Shown piece after piece: positions 22,790 through 37,009 of a DNA stretch of 64,000 nucleotides. Within the stretch, counting starts at the first letter, position 1. Every line of letters begins with the position of its first letter. This DNA comes from Tamarix chinensis (Eukaryota > Streptophyta > Magnoliopsida > Caryophyllales > Tamaricaceae), in the NCBI GenBank assembly GCA_030549775.1, contig CM060174.1:17037193-17101192 (forward strand), written 5' to 3'. The position numbers and the translations under genes are program-made. The notes below the pieces were generated by a model. The model searched no databases, was not told the DNA's origin, and saw only the letters and a list, made by a program, of their open reading frames with translations.

Positions 22790-25020
22790 TGTAATACCCT
22801 CAATTTTAGGACTAAAATATTTCTTTTTTAAGATAATGCAAAAGTTGTTGGAAAACAAAATTGATGATTGTTATAGCCACATCAATTATGTGAGAGGTGT
22901 GATCTTAACCCAACCCATGCCTAATATAAGAAAAAATGGAACAAGGAACAAAAGAATGCATGATCATAATAATAATGTGATAATGCAAAGAAATAGATAC
23001 TAAAGCCATATCAAAGGTAGGATACACATTATAGTTCACAAAATAAAATATAGGAATATGAGCCAAGAGTTTAAATAATCAAAAATACGAAAATTTCTAG
23101 CACGGTAGGTAAAATACCAATAACCAATTAGCCTAACTCTTAGGTACTCTTAGGTAGAATCATCAACCTCAAGCCCCAAGAAATAGCCCACTAATGGTAT
23201 GTGTCAACACCTTCAGCATACTCTAAATGAAAGTGATACCCTGCAAATCATCCTCTACTCCTCGGACCAAAAGGCACATCATCATAGTAACCACACAAGT
23301 GTAGAATTAGTACAGTGAAGTACTGGTAAAATATACTACCTAAACCTTGGGAGACTCATGCAACACATTCAAGCCTCATAATAGCATGTTGGTATCATCA
23401 CAATATAATATAAATACAACATAGCCTACTTGCATGGAAGTCATGGAAGTATAGAAATGTAGTAATACCTATGATGCATAAAATGTAAACCCTAATAATA
23501 TTCCTCTTTTAGTAACCATACAATTTTTTATTACTAAGATAGTTCGTTCAACCACAACCAGTTCTCCACTACGAAAAAAAGTTATGGCAACACGCGATAA
23601 TCACCATGGGATAGCACAGCCACAACCCAAGGTCAGGATACATCCAAGGGGATTTCTTCGGAGATACCACACCTACCACACATCGAGTGCATCTACAAAA
23701 AAAATTAGGAAACTAAAAAACAGTAGCGAAGGAAACAGGTAATAAGCAAAAGATATAAACCAAGAGCGACCTAGACACTAACTCTAGGCAGCTACCCCAA
23801 GAGCTGGAGAATAAGGCTTGAACAAAATCTTAAACCATTAATTTATACATACATGATAATGCAGATCACAACAAGTCCACACATAACCAAATTGAGTGTT
23901 TCCAACTGATAAAACAAAACATAATTAAAATCCCATATTTAACCAATTGGGTGTTTAAAGATAACATTAAACTCAACATACGGCATAAAAAGCCAACAAT
24001 TAGGTGTTTATAGATAACACCAAATTCATATACCATTTGGGTGTTTATGGACAACACTAAACTTAAAATATGGTAAGTTTCAAATAATATCACATTGGTT
24101 CATTTCAACAAAGGTCATCATGATTGAAATTATATTTAAACTGTTATAAATATAATGAAAAATAAACACAAAAAGGTCCAAGAGAAATGCACCAGAAATC
24201 AAAACAAAACATGTGGCTTTCAATCTAACGAGTCAATGGCTCCTCATACTAGGTGACTAAAACACCTATCGAGAAATTGGCCTCGCCAGTTTACTTATCA
24301 TAAGAACCAGTCAACTTGTTTTTTCCAACTGATCAATGGGTTTAAAGAGAAGAAAAACATTCTAGATAGTAGAAAAATATACCGATGGGTTTTATTAATT
24401 GATTGACTTGTCATAATAACTATCCGACTAGTTTGGTCCAACTAGTCAATGGGTCTAAGAAAATAGCAAACCAACTTGATAGGCACGATAAGTAGTGAAG
24501 GATGACTTGATGGGGTGGTAAGGATTGAATGCAGCCATAGATGGGTATGCAAGTGGGTTAGCAAGTTAAAGGAGAGTCCCCAAAGTCAATAAACAATGTC
24601 CTAGCTGCTAGAAGAGAGAGGGAGAGGTGATGGAAAAAGGAGAAGGAAGGTTTGTTTCCAAAAGTGGCTTTTTCAGAAACTATTACTAATTAAAATCATA
24701 TAATGGGTTGATTAATATAGAAATAATATACGAACACAAAAACATGCTTACTACCATAATTGAATTCAAATCAAAAGTTTTCATCATTATTGGAGACAAT
24801 TTCAAATCAAAATTAGGAATAGATCTGAAATAGCGGTCGAGAAAAAGAATACAAATTTTTCTAGGGCACTAGTCAATGGGTTATGTAAACAAGGGGACTA
24901 GTATTCCTAAAATTCACATTTTTATTAGAAAATCAATCCCATTTAAAAACCAAAACTCATTTATTTTATATCAACATAGTTCTAAATATAATTTGGAGGA
25001 TTTTAAGATGGGGCATTACA
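22790..25020 (-). mobile_element. Minus-strand Tekay-type 3' LTR, 2.23 kb
   Basis: The boundaries are TGTAATACCC at 22790 and GGGGCATTACA ending at 25020, giving inverted termini TGTAAT/ATTACA. To its right a purine tract (minus-strand sense CTCTTTTAAGGGTGTAGTG) and a decayed integrase end follow, so this is the 3' LTR of a minus-strand element. No target duplication can be tested, because the other LTR of this element is not identifiable. It contains short direct repeats of a 'ttgggtgttta'-like motif near 23945-24060 and of 'gactagtttggtccaactag'-like strings near 24290-24450. Confidence 0.72.
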
Positions 25021-25326
25021 ACACTACACCCTTAAAAGAGACTTCATCACCATTGTCCAAAAAATAAATACATTACTACGAGCTCAAAACAAAAGAAATC
25101 CTAAGCCATCAAGTGAAAAGATTACTAAAACTATGGGTCAATATACAAAAGAAAGGTACAACCCCCTTAAAAGAGGTGGTATTACTAGTGCAACGCACCT
25201 AGGCAAACAACTCTAGATACCTTACCTGATCTCCTCCTTAGACTCCTAAGTAGCCTCCTTTGCCTCATGACACAACCAAAAGACCTTCACGAATGGTGCG
25301 CTCTTCGAACGCATCTCTCAATTTAT
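25021..25326 (-). pseudogene. Tekay integrase/chromodomain end and polypurine tract
   Basis: On the minus strand the segment reads LRDAFEERTI, a degraded VKVFWLCHEAKEATYES-like stretch and EEIR, matching the chromodomain end of chromovirus integrases. It is followed by the polypurine tract next to the LTR at 25020. It is separated from the rest of the integrase (26860-27866) by an inserted Athila LTR. Confidence 0.68.
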
Positions 25327-26859
25327 TGATATATGAGATTTATATGTTATTTTCTTAAGTAAAAATGTCATTTATTCCTTATTATTTTATAAGATTTAAT
25401 ATTTTCTTGAGTTTTTCTCTTTTGGATAGATTTTGTAGGAAAAGATAAAAATGATAAAATTCAAAGGAGAAATCGAAGAAAGAGGAAATGAAGTAAATAA
25501 CACATCAAGAGATATGGAATCAATGGAAGAAAACACCAAAAATTAAGAATATACATCAAAGGGAAGCTTGTGTTGAAATTTCATAAAGAGATAACGATGG
25601 AATAAGAAACACGGGCCGTGTTTTTTGTCAAAACACAAAATCTCAGTTTTCAAAATTCAGCATTTGGTAGAGAATTCATGGAAGATCACCAAGGCCTCAT
25701 GTTTCCCAAAACACGGACCCTATTTTTCTTAAATTCTATAATTGTTCACGTGAACTTTTTCCTGATATATTTCTAAAGTCTTAAACATTCGAGAGGTCAT
25801 TTCTAGGGATTTTGAGAGTCAGATTCTCTCTTTTCTTTATATTCTCTAGAAACCACATATAATTCACAATTCCAATTCTCTTTCTCTCCATTGTATTCAA
25901 TTGAACAATCAACACTTTGCAATTCATGTCGATAAGTTCTTCTCAATTCCTCTCTTAATTTTAGGTTTTATTTTTGATTAAATGCATTATTATTTCTTTT
26001 ATTTTTAGTGTTTCATTGTTAATTCATTCTTAATCATTGATTTTAATTATAGATTACTACATTTAATTTTATGTTATTGCAATTATGAAGGTAGCAGCAT
26101 AGATAGTATAGGGTAGGAAGATTTGGTAATGGAATTAGGATTTCACATATAATAATGTAATTTGAAATTATGATTCTAAATGAAATTTGATTTAATTAAC
26201 TGACATAATTGAATGATCTCGCATCATAGGTTAAGAATTTAAACTAATTAGATTGATCACCTATTTAGTTTTTATCTTAATCAATGCTAGGATAATGGAA
26301 TTAATACGTAATTGTTAATTAAAGATTCTAAATTAGAAAAATGTTAATTATGAATCTTGTCTATTAATTTGCACGATTGCATGATCTGTGCTTATGTGAT
26401 TATAGTCATAGTTGACTGCTTTCCATTTGTAATGCTACTATTAATTGAATCTAGCATTCTTAACCTAGGTTATTAATTGGTTAGGTGATAAATTGGGAGC
26501 TTATTCAATTTATTATAATTAAGAGAAAGTAAAGAGATGAATTATTATATGTTTCTATAGGTCAATGTTAGATCATTTATAATTATTCTTTTCTCCATAT
26601 TTATTTGATATCCTAATACAATAATCAATACCTTCCTATCCTTATTCAGTAATTAGTGAGTAACATGATTTATCATTGATCCATAGTATAGAACTTAGTG
26701 ATAAAAATAATATTATTAAATAACCCGAGTTTTAATATTGATTATAGAATTATTGATTATATACCATTCCTTGTGGGTTCAACTCCTTCTTCCCATCTAA
26801 TACGTATTTGGATATTAGGATTTATTTATTAAATTTGTTGTGCATATGACGGTGTACTA
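25327..26859 (+). mobile_element. Athila solo LTR
   Basis: It starts TGATATATGAG and ends GTGTACTA, matching the Athila 3' LTR at 7487-9023 along its whole length (1533 versus 1537 bp). It interrupts a minus-strand Tekay integrase between LDSKT and LRDAFEE, so it is a solo LTR. I cannot see a clean 5-bp target duplication (left flank tttat, right flank gtctt). Only degraded versions of the AACACGG palindrome remain (25610-25625 and 25695-25730). It is more diverged than the 3' LTR. Confidence 0.8.
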
Positions 26860-27866
26860 GTCTTGGAATCCAGAATCCTGAGTAGGTGCTCCTCGTATTC
26901 CAATGACTCATCGAGCTTAATAATCTTTGATGAATGATGTGTGACAGATCTGACACGTACCTCATCAACTGAGAGATGTTGAAAATGCTATGCATGCACA
27001 AAAGCTCCACCAGCAAAGCAAGACGGTAAGAAACCTTTCCAACTAGATGTAAAATATTGTACTGCCTAATGAACCTTGAGCTAAGCTTGCCCTTGTGACC
27101 AAAATGTATCACTCCCTTTGTAGGTGAAACCCTTCTAAAGACCTTTTTGCTTACCTCAAACTCATCCACTCTCCACCATAGATCTACATAACTGTTTTAC
27201 CTATCTTGGGTTACCTTCATCTGACCTTGAATCATCTTGATATGCCTGGCAGTATCCTCTACCATCTCTGGCCACAACATTGCCATCCCACTAGAGACAC
27301 TCCAACACATGAGACTATGGCAAGTCTATCCATAAAGTGCCTTGAAAGATACCATCCCCATTCTTACATGATATATGTCGTTGTATGAGAACTCTACCAT
27401 ATCCAGACGATCCTTCTAAATAATGTGAAACTCAAGAACACAAGCCTAAAGCATATCCTCTAAGGTCTGAATAATATGCTCATCCTAATCGTCTATAGCT
27501 GGATGGAAAGCTATGATCATCTTAAGTTATACCCTAAAAGCAGCTTAAAACTTCTCCTAGACGTGCGACAAAAATCTAGAATCTTGGTCCAACACAATGT
27601 CTTTAGTCACCACATGATACTGAACCATATACCTTCTATAGGCATCGGCCTTCTGTTCTATACTCCCAATTAACTTCATTGGTATGAATACAGATGAATT
27701 AGTCAACCGATTAACCACAACGCATATTGAATCTAAACCACTATAGGTCATAGGTGAACCAACCATGAAGTCCATCGATACACTATCCCATTTCCACTTA
27801 GGGACCTCCAATGGGTGAACTAAACCTAAGTCATATGGAATCTAACACAAGGACTCCCTAACCTTT
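26860..27866 (-). pseudogene. Tekay-type integrase (decayed)
   Basis: On the minus strand, the integrase core near 27811-27557 contains VPKWKWDSVSMDFMVG, LDSICVVVNRLTNSSVFIP and KDIVLDQDSRF, which include the first two catalytic Asp positions. The C-terminal part at 27169-26870 contains VSPTKGVIHFGHKGKL, FNISQLMRYV and SHII, typical of Tekay/Del elements. Between the two, frames are broken. RT and RNaseH are missing: upstream of position 27866 the sequence changes to AT-rich LTR-like DNA. Confidence 0.85.
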
Positions 27867-28412
27867 TAAACAAGAATTATTATATAATGAAAATACACAT
27901 CAACACTTTACTAACACAATCATGTCCACACATCTTCTTACCTTTAATCATTGCTATGCTGAGCTACACATACAACCCTATACCATCCAATATTTTATGC
28001 ATGATAATCAGGTCATATTTTTACAAAAATAAGGTCCTAGCTATGATTGTATACTTATATAAATGGCTCTAGTTTCTAAGTATGAATAACCTATGCCTCC
28101 TCTCCTCTTGTCAACAGAACGGAGCCTTGAAAATAAAAATATCTAAACTTAGCCTATATTTTCCCTCTTTTTTTTTACAAAGGAATAATAGTAAGAGATA
28201 TTCTAGTCAAATAAAAACTTAAAGAGAGGAAAGGAAATGTTGGTGACTAGAACAGGGAAGAAAAATGGTGTGTGGGCATAGCGGTGGACATGGCAGAGCC
28301 TGCAGCGGTGCGGTGGTGGTGACAAATTTTTGGTGAAAAAGGTAGGGATAAGCAGCTTGGGGTCAAGGGTTATGTTGGCACCAGGATAGGAAAGTGGGGG
28401 AGAAATGATTAT
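27867..28412 (-). mobile_element. Probable LTR remnant
   Basis: AT-rich sequence is followed by a G-rich stretch (28250-28400, with 'gtggtggtgacaaat' and 'agtgggggagaaatg') that resembles the antisense polypyrimidine zone of the long LTRs. The G-rich character continues on the other side of the solo LTR at 33527, consistent with one minus-strand LTR split by that insertion. No gene is visible. Confidence 0.45.
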
Positions 28413-30200
28413 TGAAACTCCTCGAAAATTCTAATTTTAAAAATTATAGTTAAATGAGGTTTTATTAGGAAAACTAATTAAATTAATTATTTTTATTAAA
28501 ATAAAAGAGAATTAGTTAGGGCAGATCAAGAAGAAATTTATAAGTATTTTGATTAGGAAGAAATTTAGGTATTCTAGCTAATTAAGGATTTTATTTTGGA
28601 AATTAATTAAATAAATTATTTTATTTAAATAAGAGAGAATAAATAGGGAGAAATTAATAGGAATGTTATAAATAATTTAATTAGAGAAAATTAGAGTGAT
28701 TTGCTAATAAAAATGGAATTTATGAAAAACCTTTCAAAAAACCTAAATTAGCCAAAAAAGGAAATTTTACATTATTTTATTTAAATATTATTATTTTTCA
28801 AATATCTAAAATATTCAAATTACTTTAAATACCCAACCTACCTATTTTTCTCTTTTCCTTTTTTCCCTTTTTCCTTTTTCTTTCTTTTCTTCCTTTTTCC
28901 TTTTATTTTCCGACTTGGGCCAGTCCAACGGCCCAATTCCCTTTCCCTTCCATCTCCTTCCCCCAGCCCATTTTTCCTTTTCTTTCTTTTCTTCTTCTTT
29001 CGGCATCCCAGGCGCTGCGCTTTATCAACTTTTTCCCCCTAAAAGATGCATTTCATTTAAATTGTTCCCCCTCACTGCGCTAACCTTCCCGGTTCCTTCC
29101 TTTTTCTTTCTTTAATTTCTTCCCCGAACCGCTAGTCCAGCCTCACTTTCTTCCTCCTTCCCACCATTGCTCTATAACTCCACCACCCACCTCCGAGATT
29201 AATGTCGTAGGTTATGACCTTTTTGACCAGCCATTTTCCTTTCTCTCTCTTCCCAATGACTCGCCGGTTAGCATGACCCAACCCACCTCCCTTTTCTTCC
29301 GCGCACTACCCTTCTTTCTCCTACACATACCCTTGCCACGATTTTGAACTCCACCAGCCAACCGTCGCCACCAGTGACCCTAACCCTAGTTGCCCTATTC
29401 CCACGCCGACCCACAGAACCCTACCCTCTCCTCCAAAATCTATAAATACCCCTCATTAGCTCAATCTTGGGACTTTTTCTTGGAACCCTGCAAAATTCCT
29501 CCTATGTACTATTGCCACTTTAGACGGCCATTCTACCTCTGTCGGCCAACTACGCCTCCTAATATTCATACCTAAGGCTTTCCTACACTGCCCTCTAACT
29601 AATTGAACCACCCACATCTCTCGATTTATCCTACACAAGCCACGCCGATTGTGTAAAATTTGCTTCCCAATCAGCCCTCTCTTCCACCTCCACCACCCTT
29701 CGAACCACCATTAGCCACCTCTCCTAATGTAGCCATCACCCCCTACGCCTCCCAATCTGTTCTGCAGACTCTCCTCCATCTTCCCCTACTTCTCTTTTCA
29801 TCTTCCTCCCTCTCCTTCTCTCTTTCTCTTCTTCTTCCTCATTTAGCCACCGTCGCCGCCACCGTGTGACGCCACATTTGGCTACACCGCCCCCTCCATT
29901 CTACTCCTCTCCACCTATGCAACTCTAAACACCCTAGCACCACCTCCATTCTACCTCTCCTTTTCCCAACATCCAACTTTTCCCTTTTTCTTCCATTTTT
30001 CCCGCCACCGCCTGTACCACCTATCTCCGCTACCATAAGGTGGAACCCTAAACCCTCTCATCCCTTTTTCCCTATTTAATTAAGATTATTTTATTTTATT
30101 TCAATTTTAACCTATTATTCGATTATTATTATTATTATTTTTTATTATATAATAATATTGTTATTATTCGGTTCAATATTATTATTATTATTATTTATTA

Positions 30201-30915
<715 letters not shown>

Positions 30916-31559
30916 TATATTATCAACTTTAAGAATATTACTATTATTTCTTATATTTCTAGCCAAATTTAGTAATTGGTTAATGATTATTATTATTAGT
31001 TTATTATCTTATCAAAAACCTAGCCTTAGAATAAATAAGTAATAGTATTTTTGGTAGGAGGGAATCTAATTTCTAGTTTTTCCCTCATACAGGTGAGACC
31101 AGTCAAAGCCCTAAGGACACGTAGGAGCATGCTCCAAGACCGGTGTCATTTTAGGTAAGGGTGTTACTAAGGCCTTATGTGTGTTGATGTGCATTATATG
31201 CTTTTTATGTTATGAATCCTATGTTTATCACTGTAATTATTTCGTATGTGGTATGATGTGGAGTTGAAGTATGTTTTTGTGTTATTATATGGCATTTGTA
31301 CTATGCTTATATGATGAAATATTGTGGTAAGTGATGATTGATTTATGACCCTTTAGACATGCATATGAGGATGTATAAAAGTGGTATTGTGTGGGGAAAA
31401 GGTTGAAAATGGAAAATGGGAAGTAATTTGACCAAAGGGGAGTAAGTTAACCAAAAAGAAATGAGTTGACCAAGGGATGTGTGTTGACCTAAAAATGTTA
31501 GTGATCCATCAATGGAAGAAGAATATGGGGTGAAAGTAAAATGAAGGAATGGGAAAGTC

Positions 31560-31850
31560 TATGGTTTTGCATGAGAGAAACTAGGGTTTTGTATTGATGG
31601 ACTTAGGGTTTTGCAAGGCAGAATCTATGATCTTGCATGAGAGAATCTATGGTCGTGCATGGGAGAATTTAGGGTTTTGTATGGAGGAATCTAGAGTCTT
31701 GTATGGATGAATCTAGGGTTTGCATGGAGGAATCTAAGGTTTTGGATGGAGGAATCTTGGGTTTTGTATGGATGGATCTCGAGTTTGCATGGTTGAATCT
31801 AGGGTTTCACGTGGGAGTTTTAGGGTTTTGCATGAAAAGTTTGAAAGGTT
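31560..31850 (+). repeat. Tandem CTAGGGTTT-GCATGGA array
   Basis: About 12 degenerate units of 20-27 bp, typified by GGAATCTAGGGTTTTGTAT and variants with GCATGGA. Many units contain TAGGGTTT, the reverse complement of the plant telobox AAACCCTA. The corresponding zone of the LTR at 43243-47525 has a longer, related array at 45890-46340. Confidence 0.8.
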
Positions 31851-32454
31851 GCATGGAATGTGTAAAGTCTGCATGGGAGTGAAATTTACATATGGAAAGT
31901 TGATTTCGGATGTAAGAAAGGTAATGTAAGTGTTTTTTGGGTTTTTGAATACTTTGGATGAAAAATAGTACGTGGAGCAATATAAGGGTATGTAGGAGAC
32001 CGATCTAGGGTTTGGTGTGGACAATTAGGGTTCAGTGTGGCTACTTAGGGTTTTTACAGTAGCACGTGTACTTGGTGATTAAAGTGTAATGATGAGGGTG
32101 GAATCTATGAGTTGTGATGTATGGTGTGTTCAAAGGATTTGGGTTGTGTGAAGCGGAGTGGATGGACAACATAGGTTTAAATTAGGGTTTCGGGATAAAA
32201 CCCTAGAATGAGAGGTGGACTGGACTTGGAAGTGTAAAGTAGTGGGCCTTGAGCCATATACTTAAGAGTTGGACTTCTAATGTGAGATAGGATATGAAGG
32301 AAAGGATGTTGGGGGAAAGTTGGGAGGTACATGAGTCTGAGGATATGGAACGAGTCTGTTAGACGATAGGTGTTGTGGGGAGAGTGAGTCATGTATGTCT
32401 AGGGTGAAAATTTCTCGATAAGACACTTAAAACATTAATCATGTAAAATGAAAC

Positions 32455-32775
32455 AGTATTGAGCCAGGCCCAGACCGATCCATCGGCAAAATAGTGGCCA
32501 GGTACCGAGGTATCCTAGAGACCAATCCACTGGCATGTAATAGTGGTAAGATATGTTACCCTAAGTGACCGATCCACCAGTTATAATAGTGGGGGATACC
32601 AAGCTTAATAAACCAAACCCTACAGTTCGCTAAGACATGGGAAATACACTAAGTACTTATTGTGGAACACCGTGCGAGAAAGGACCAGACCGATCCATCG
32701 GCATAAATTTGTGGTAGGGTATGTTACCATAAGTGGCCAATCCACCAGCTAAAATAGTGGGGTTCCAGTACTCGT
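32455..32775 (+). repeat. CCGATCCACCGG-AATAGTGG module repeats
   Basis: Five or more modules of the form (A)CCGATCCACCGG(T), 6-12 bases, then AATAGTGG occur at 40-130 bp spacing. They separate short segments that include 'ggggataccaagctta' and 'gtggaacaccgtgcga'. The same modules occur in every long LTR of the window, for example 46420-46760 and, antisense, 36000-36100, 48710-49110 and 52790-53130. Confidence 0.8.
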
Positions 32776-33526
32776 GTGGACTTGATAAAAAGCATGGTGT
32801 GAAAATAATTTCAATAACAGATTAATTAAGTAATTAATCTCGACTATAACTGGACCTTTGTATTTTCACCTCAATATTCATATGTCTTTATGTTATTATG
32901 TTAGACTTTATGCTCTTTTATTATTCTGCATGGTTTATGTGAATTTTGTATGTTGGCCTTAGTGCACGATTACCATGCTCACTACGTAGCTTACTGATCA
33001 CCCTTTTCATGGGTGCTGCTCATTCCCATGAGTAGTAAACCCTTCTGACTTGTGCAGGTGGGCAAAGCATCAAGCGAGGCTGAGTGTTAAGTTTATGGTT
33101 TGCTGAAAGTTTGAGAGTGTCGTGACCGTATTTACTCTTTATTTGATTTATTTCCTTCTATATTTCTTTTGTATTGTATTTACCCTTTTATGATTTATTA
33201 CCGTGTATTGAGTATTTCAAATAAACCTTTTAGGGATTGTAAGATTATTCCCTCCGAGAAATTTTGATTTCGCACTCTAATTTATATCTTATTATTCATT
33301 ATAAACTTTTATACGTCCTATGATTTCTATGTTATGATCTTTCTATTTCTTTTTATGAACCCTGGATTTAAGTTTGAAAATAATCCTTTTTAGCCTTAGC
33401 ACTTGGTAGTCGAATGGTCGGAGAGAACCGATCTAGTACTAAATATAGCGGTAACATCCCTAGAATTTATGGGTTTTAATTTAATTACTTCCGCTTTAAA
33501 AAAATAGTGAATTTTGGGGTGTTACA

Positions 33527-34318
33527 TTTATGGTAGTGATAATGGTGGTCAATGATGGTGTATGGGCACGCAGCTGAGATCGTGGAGGAGAAACGGGTGG
33601 ATGCACTAGCTAGGGCACCTGTGTAAGGTGGCTAAGGTATAGTGGTCGCAGGGAGGGAATGAGTTTGTCTATTGCGGTTGTGCTAGAAGATGTAGCCTAC
33701 AATGGTTGTAGGCTTGGGGGAAAAAGGGAAGGGAAGAAATTAAGGGAAAAGGGAGCTCTCTATAGGTATAGATGGGTACATGTATGGAAGAGGGGTGGTC
33801 TGGGGGAGCGTGGCCTAGCAGCAATTACAGGCTGGAATGGCTGAAAGGGATGGTTGTGTAAGACAGGGCAAGCACATCAAGCAGAGAGAAGAAGAGAGTA
33901 GAGGTATTGTAAGGGTGTGAGGAATATGATAGGGGACGATCAGTTATCCAGGCTATAGGAGGAAGGATGGTGCAGGCGTCAAAAGGGAAAGGGTAGGTGC
34001 AGGGTATGGTGGCTTGGAATAGGCAGTGTAGGGGGTGTGCAGTGGGATGTGCAGGTTCCTTACCAATGTGCATGGTCCTAGATGGTTAAGAAGGAAAAGG
34101 GGGAAAGGCCTAGCTAAGTGTAAGAAGGGTTGTAGGGGACAAAAATGGAAGGAGGAAGGATGGTGCACGAGGTGGCAAGCCTGAGGAAGAAGAGAGGAAG
34201 AAAAAGGGGAAGAAGAAAAGAAGAGAGGGACAAAAAGGGAATGAAAGAAAAAGGGAGAGAAATGGGTTAGTCACTCGTTGAGAAAGAAAAGAGAGGGTGG
34301 AAGAAGGATAGGGCCACC
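33527..34318 (-). mobile_element. Antisense LTR fragment, purine-rich
   Basis: G- and A-rich DNA of the antisense polypyrimidine type, containing 'aagaagagaggaagaaaaa' near 34185. It probably continues the minus-strand LTR seen at 27867-28412, on the other side of the solo LTR. At 34319 it joins a segment matching the 3' end of another minus-strand LTR. The open frames here are composition artefacts. Confidence 0.45.
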
Positions 34319-35225
34319 CAGAAGCAAAAGCCATAAATTTCAAAGATGTTACCGCTACGCTTAGTACCAGACCAGTTTCTTCCTACCATTCCACTACCAA
34401 GTGCTAAGGCTAAAAAGGAACATAACACAACTTACTCAAATACCACCTTTATTAAAATTAGAGTAGCGCATTAGATTTGTTATAAGATTAAATTAATTTT
34501 AAATAAGGAAGAAAAAGGTATAGAGAGAAAAACCCTAAAAGGTTCATGGATAATCCTTACGCTCGTACCCGATACTAGCTTGAATAGTACCACAATAGTC
34601 CTATAAGGGAGACTTGTCATTGAATAGGCAAGGGCCCACAAACAGAATCCTTCCATACTATGGTACTGAATAACCCTTTATACCAGACTGAAAGGTAGGG
34701 CTCACATATAACACATCATATATAAACAATATAGAATGATAATATATGCGGGCTTAGGAAAATCATGATCGACATTAGAACTAATACACAAGGTAACACC
34801 ACAGAAAATAAGAAATGCATAACACAAACCACATATAATAAGAAATTCATAACACAAAATCCATGTACTTAGCAATTCTATCATGTACCTAAGTAAGCAC
34901 AAGCATAGAAGCCAAACTTATAATATATCAATAGATCATAAAGGTGAAATCAATACTTTTAGTCTTAAGCTATTAATCAATCATTATTCAATCATCATCT
35001 ATCAAATTATATCCATGTGAGTACTATTATAGCTGATGGATCAGCAACAGCCAGGGTAGAACACTCCTTCCCACTATTATTCATCGATGAATCGATCTTT
35101 AGGGCACTCTGCACCTGGATACTATTCTCTTCGGTGGATTGATCTAGCCCCGAATTACATGGTGTTCCACTATAAGTGATTAGTGTCTTCCTATAATTTA
35201 TTAACATCCAATGTTTGGTTTATTA
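34319..35225 (-). mobile_element. Minus-strand LTR A, 3' portion
   Basis: The sequence from 'cagaagcaaaagccataaa' onward matches the reverse complement of the conserved long-LTR 3' end, including the 'gttaccgct-cttagtacca' block. It continues through 'gtgattagtgtcttcc' and a module region. It stops at the target duplication of the nested LTR B (tatta at 35221-35225) and resumes at 40910. Confidence 0.72.
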
Positions 35226-37009
35226 TGTAACACCTCAAAATTTACTACTAAAAATTTTTATTTTATTTAAAAATTAGCAGAAGCAAAAATCGTAAATTTT
35301 GAGGATATTACCGCCACATTTAGTACCATACTAGTTTCCTCCTACCATTCTAGTACTAAGTTCTAAAGCTAAAAAGAACCAAAATACCATTCACACAAAT
35401 TTACTTTTATTTAAATTAGAGTAACGCAGTAAAGACATTACAAAAGATAAATCCCCACCATTAGTGGTTACAAGACTAAAATAATTTTAAACAAGAAAGC
35501 AAGAGGTGGAGAGAGAACCCTAAAAGTTTCCTGAATAATCCTTAAGCTCATACTCGATACCCATTTGAATAGCACGTACAATAGACTTACAAGGGACACT
35601 GCCCGTTGAATAGGTAGGGACCCATAAATGGTACCCTTTAGCATTATATTGTTGAGTAACCCCTTTATACCAAACCAAAGGCAAGGCCCATATATAACAC
35701 ATAATAAATAACGATATAAAACGATAACATGTACGGACACAGAGATAACCATAAGCAACTTAAGAGAAAATACACAGTGCAATGCCTCATACAATAAGAA
35801 ATGCATACTACAAGGCTCATTCATGTAGTAACACCATCACATACCAAGAGAGAGACAGACACTAAGGCTGAACTTATATTATAACCATAGATCATGAGGA
35901 TGAAAATAACTCTTTTAGTCTGAAGCTATTAAAAGAATATCATTCAATATCATCTCTAAAATTATATGCATGTGGGTTTGCAAACCCAAAAATTATAGCT
36001 AGTGGACCGGAATACAAATTAGGGCAAAGCCCACCTAGCCGCAATTATTCGTTGGTGGACCGATCTCTAAGGCAGAAGGCTCATGGCCACTGTTATTCCC
36101 CGGTGGATTGGTTTGGCCTCGACTTACATGATCTTTCACTTTACATGATTAGTATTTTTCCACTTAATTAACACAATAGGTCCATTTATTTAACTCGAGG
36201 GGGAGATCAAGATCCCTGAGTCCCAAATGTACACCAGTCATACAGGGGCATACAAGCTACGTATCATCCTTCAACCATCAACCCAAGGATGCAAAGGTAC
36301 CCTAGTCGCACGAAGCCACACAGTACCCTATCGATAAGAAAACCTAATCTATGTAGAGCTTACCTGGGACACTAAGGCACACTAGCAAATACCAGAATAA
36401 TTATAGGGTAAACCACGTTGTTAGGGTAGTGAACTCTAAAGAACCACCATTCCCAATCTTGAGGTCCTTTACATTGATTATTAGTGTCTTAATTAAGGTG
36501 AAAACAAAAAGAACAACAACGGCATACTTATTCATTTCCATTTGTTTCTGTTTTTATAAAGTAATCCTTATTCATATGGTCATCCATGTTAATTTAAAGA
36601 AACCACTAAAGCCATCCTTGTATCATCCACTTTCATTTCAAAATTTTTTTCCATTTATTCACATGCCATAAAGGGTTATCACATCATAATCATAATACGG
36701 TCTTAGAGCTTGGTTAGTCCACATCGAAGGATCATGGAACACTTAACCCTAACATACCCTTATATCACATCCAACACACATTACCACCAATGATTAATGA
36801 TTAAGACACCTCTTTTATGAATATGAGATAAATAGAATCTCACACCCTTAGTTATCCATCCAACCCTAGGTTATGCTATATTCTTGTGATACTCACTGAT
36901 TTATCAAATCCCCTTATTTTATTATTCAATGTTACTTATGTCTGATTATGGAGACTTATTTAATCCATTGGCAAGTTATATGCAAGTTATCGATTTACTC
37001 CAATAATCC

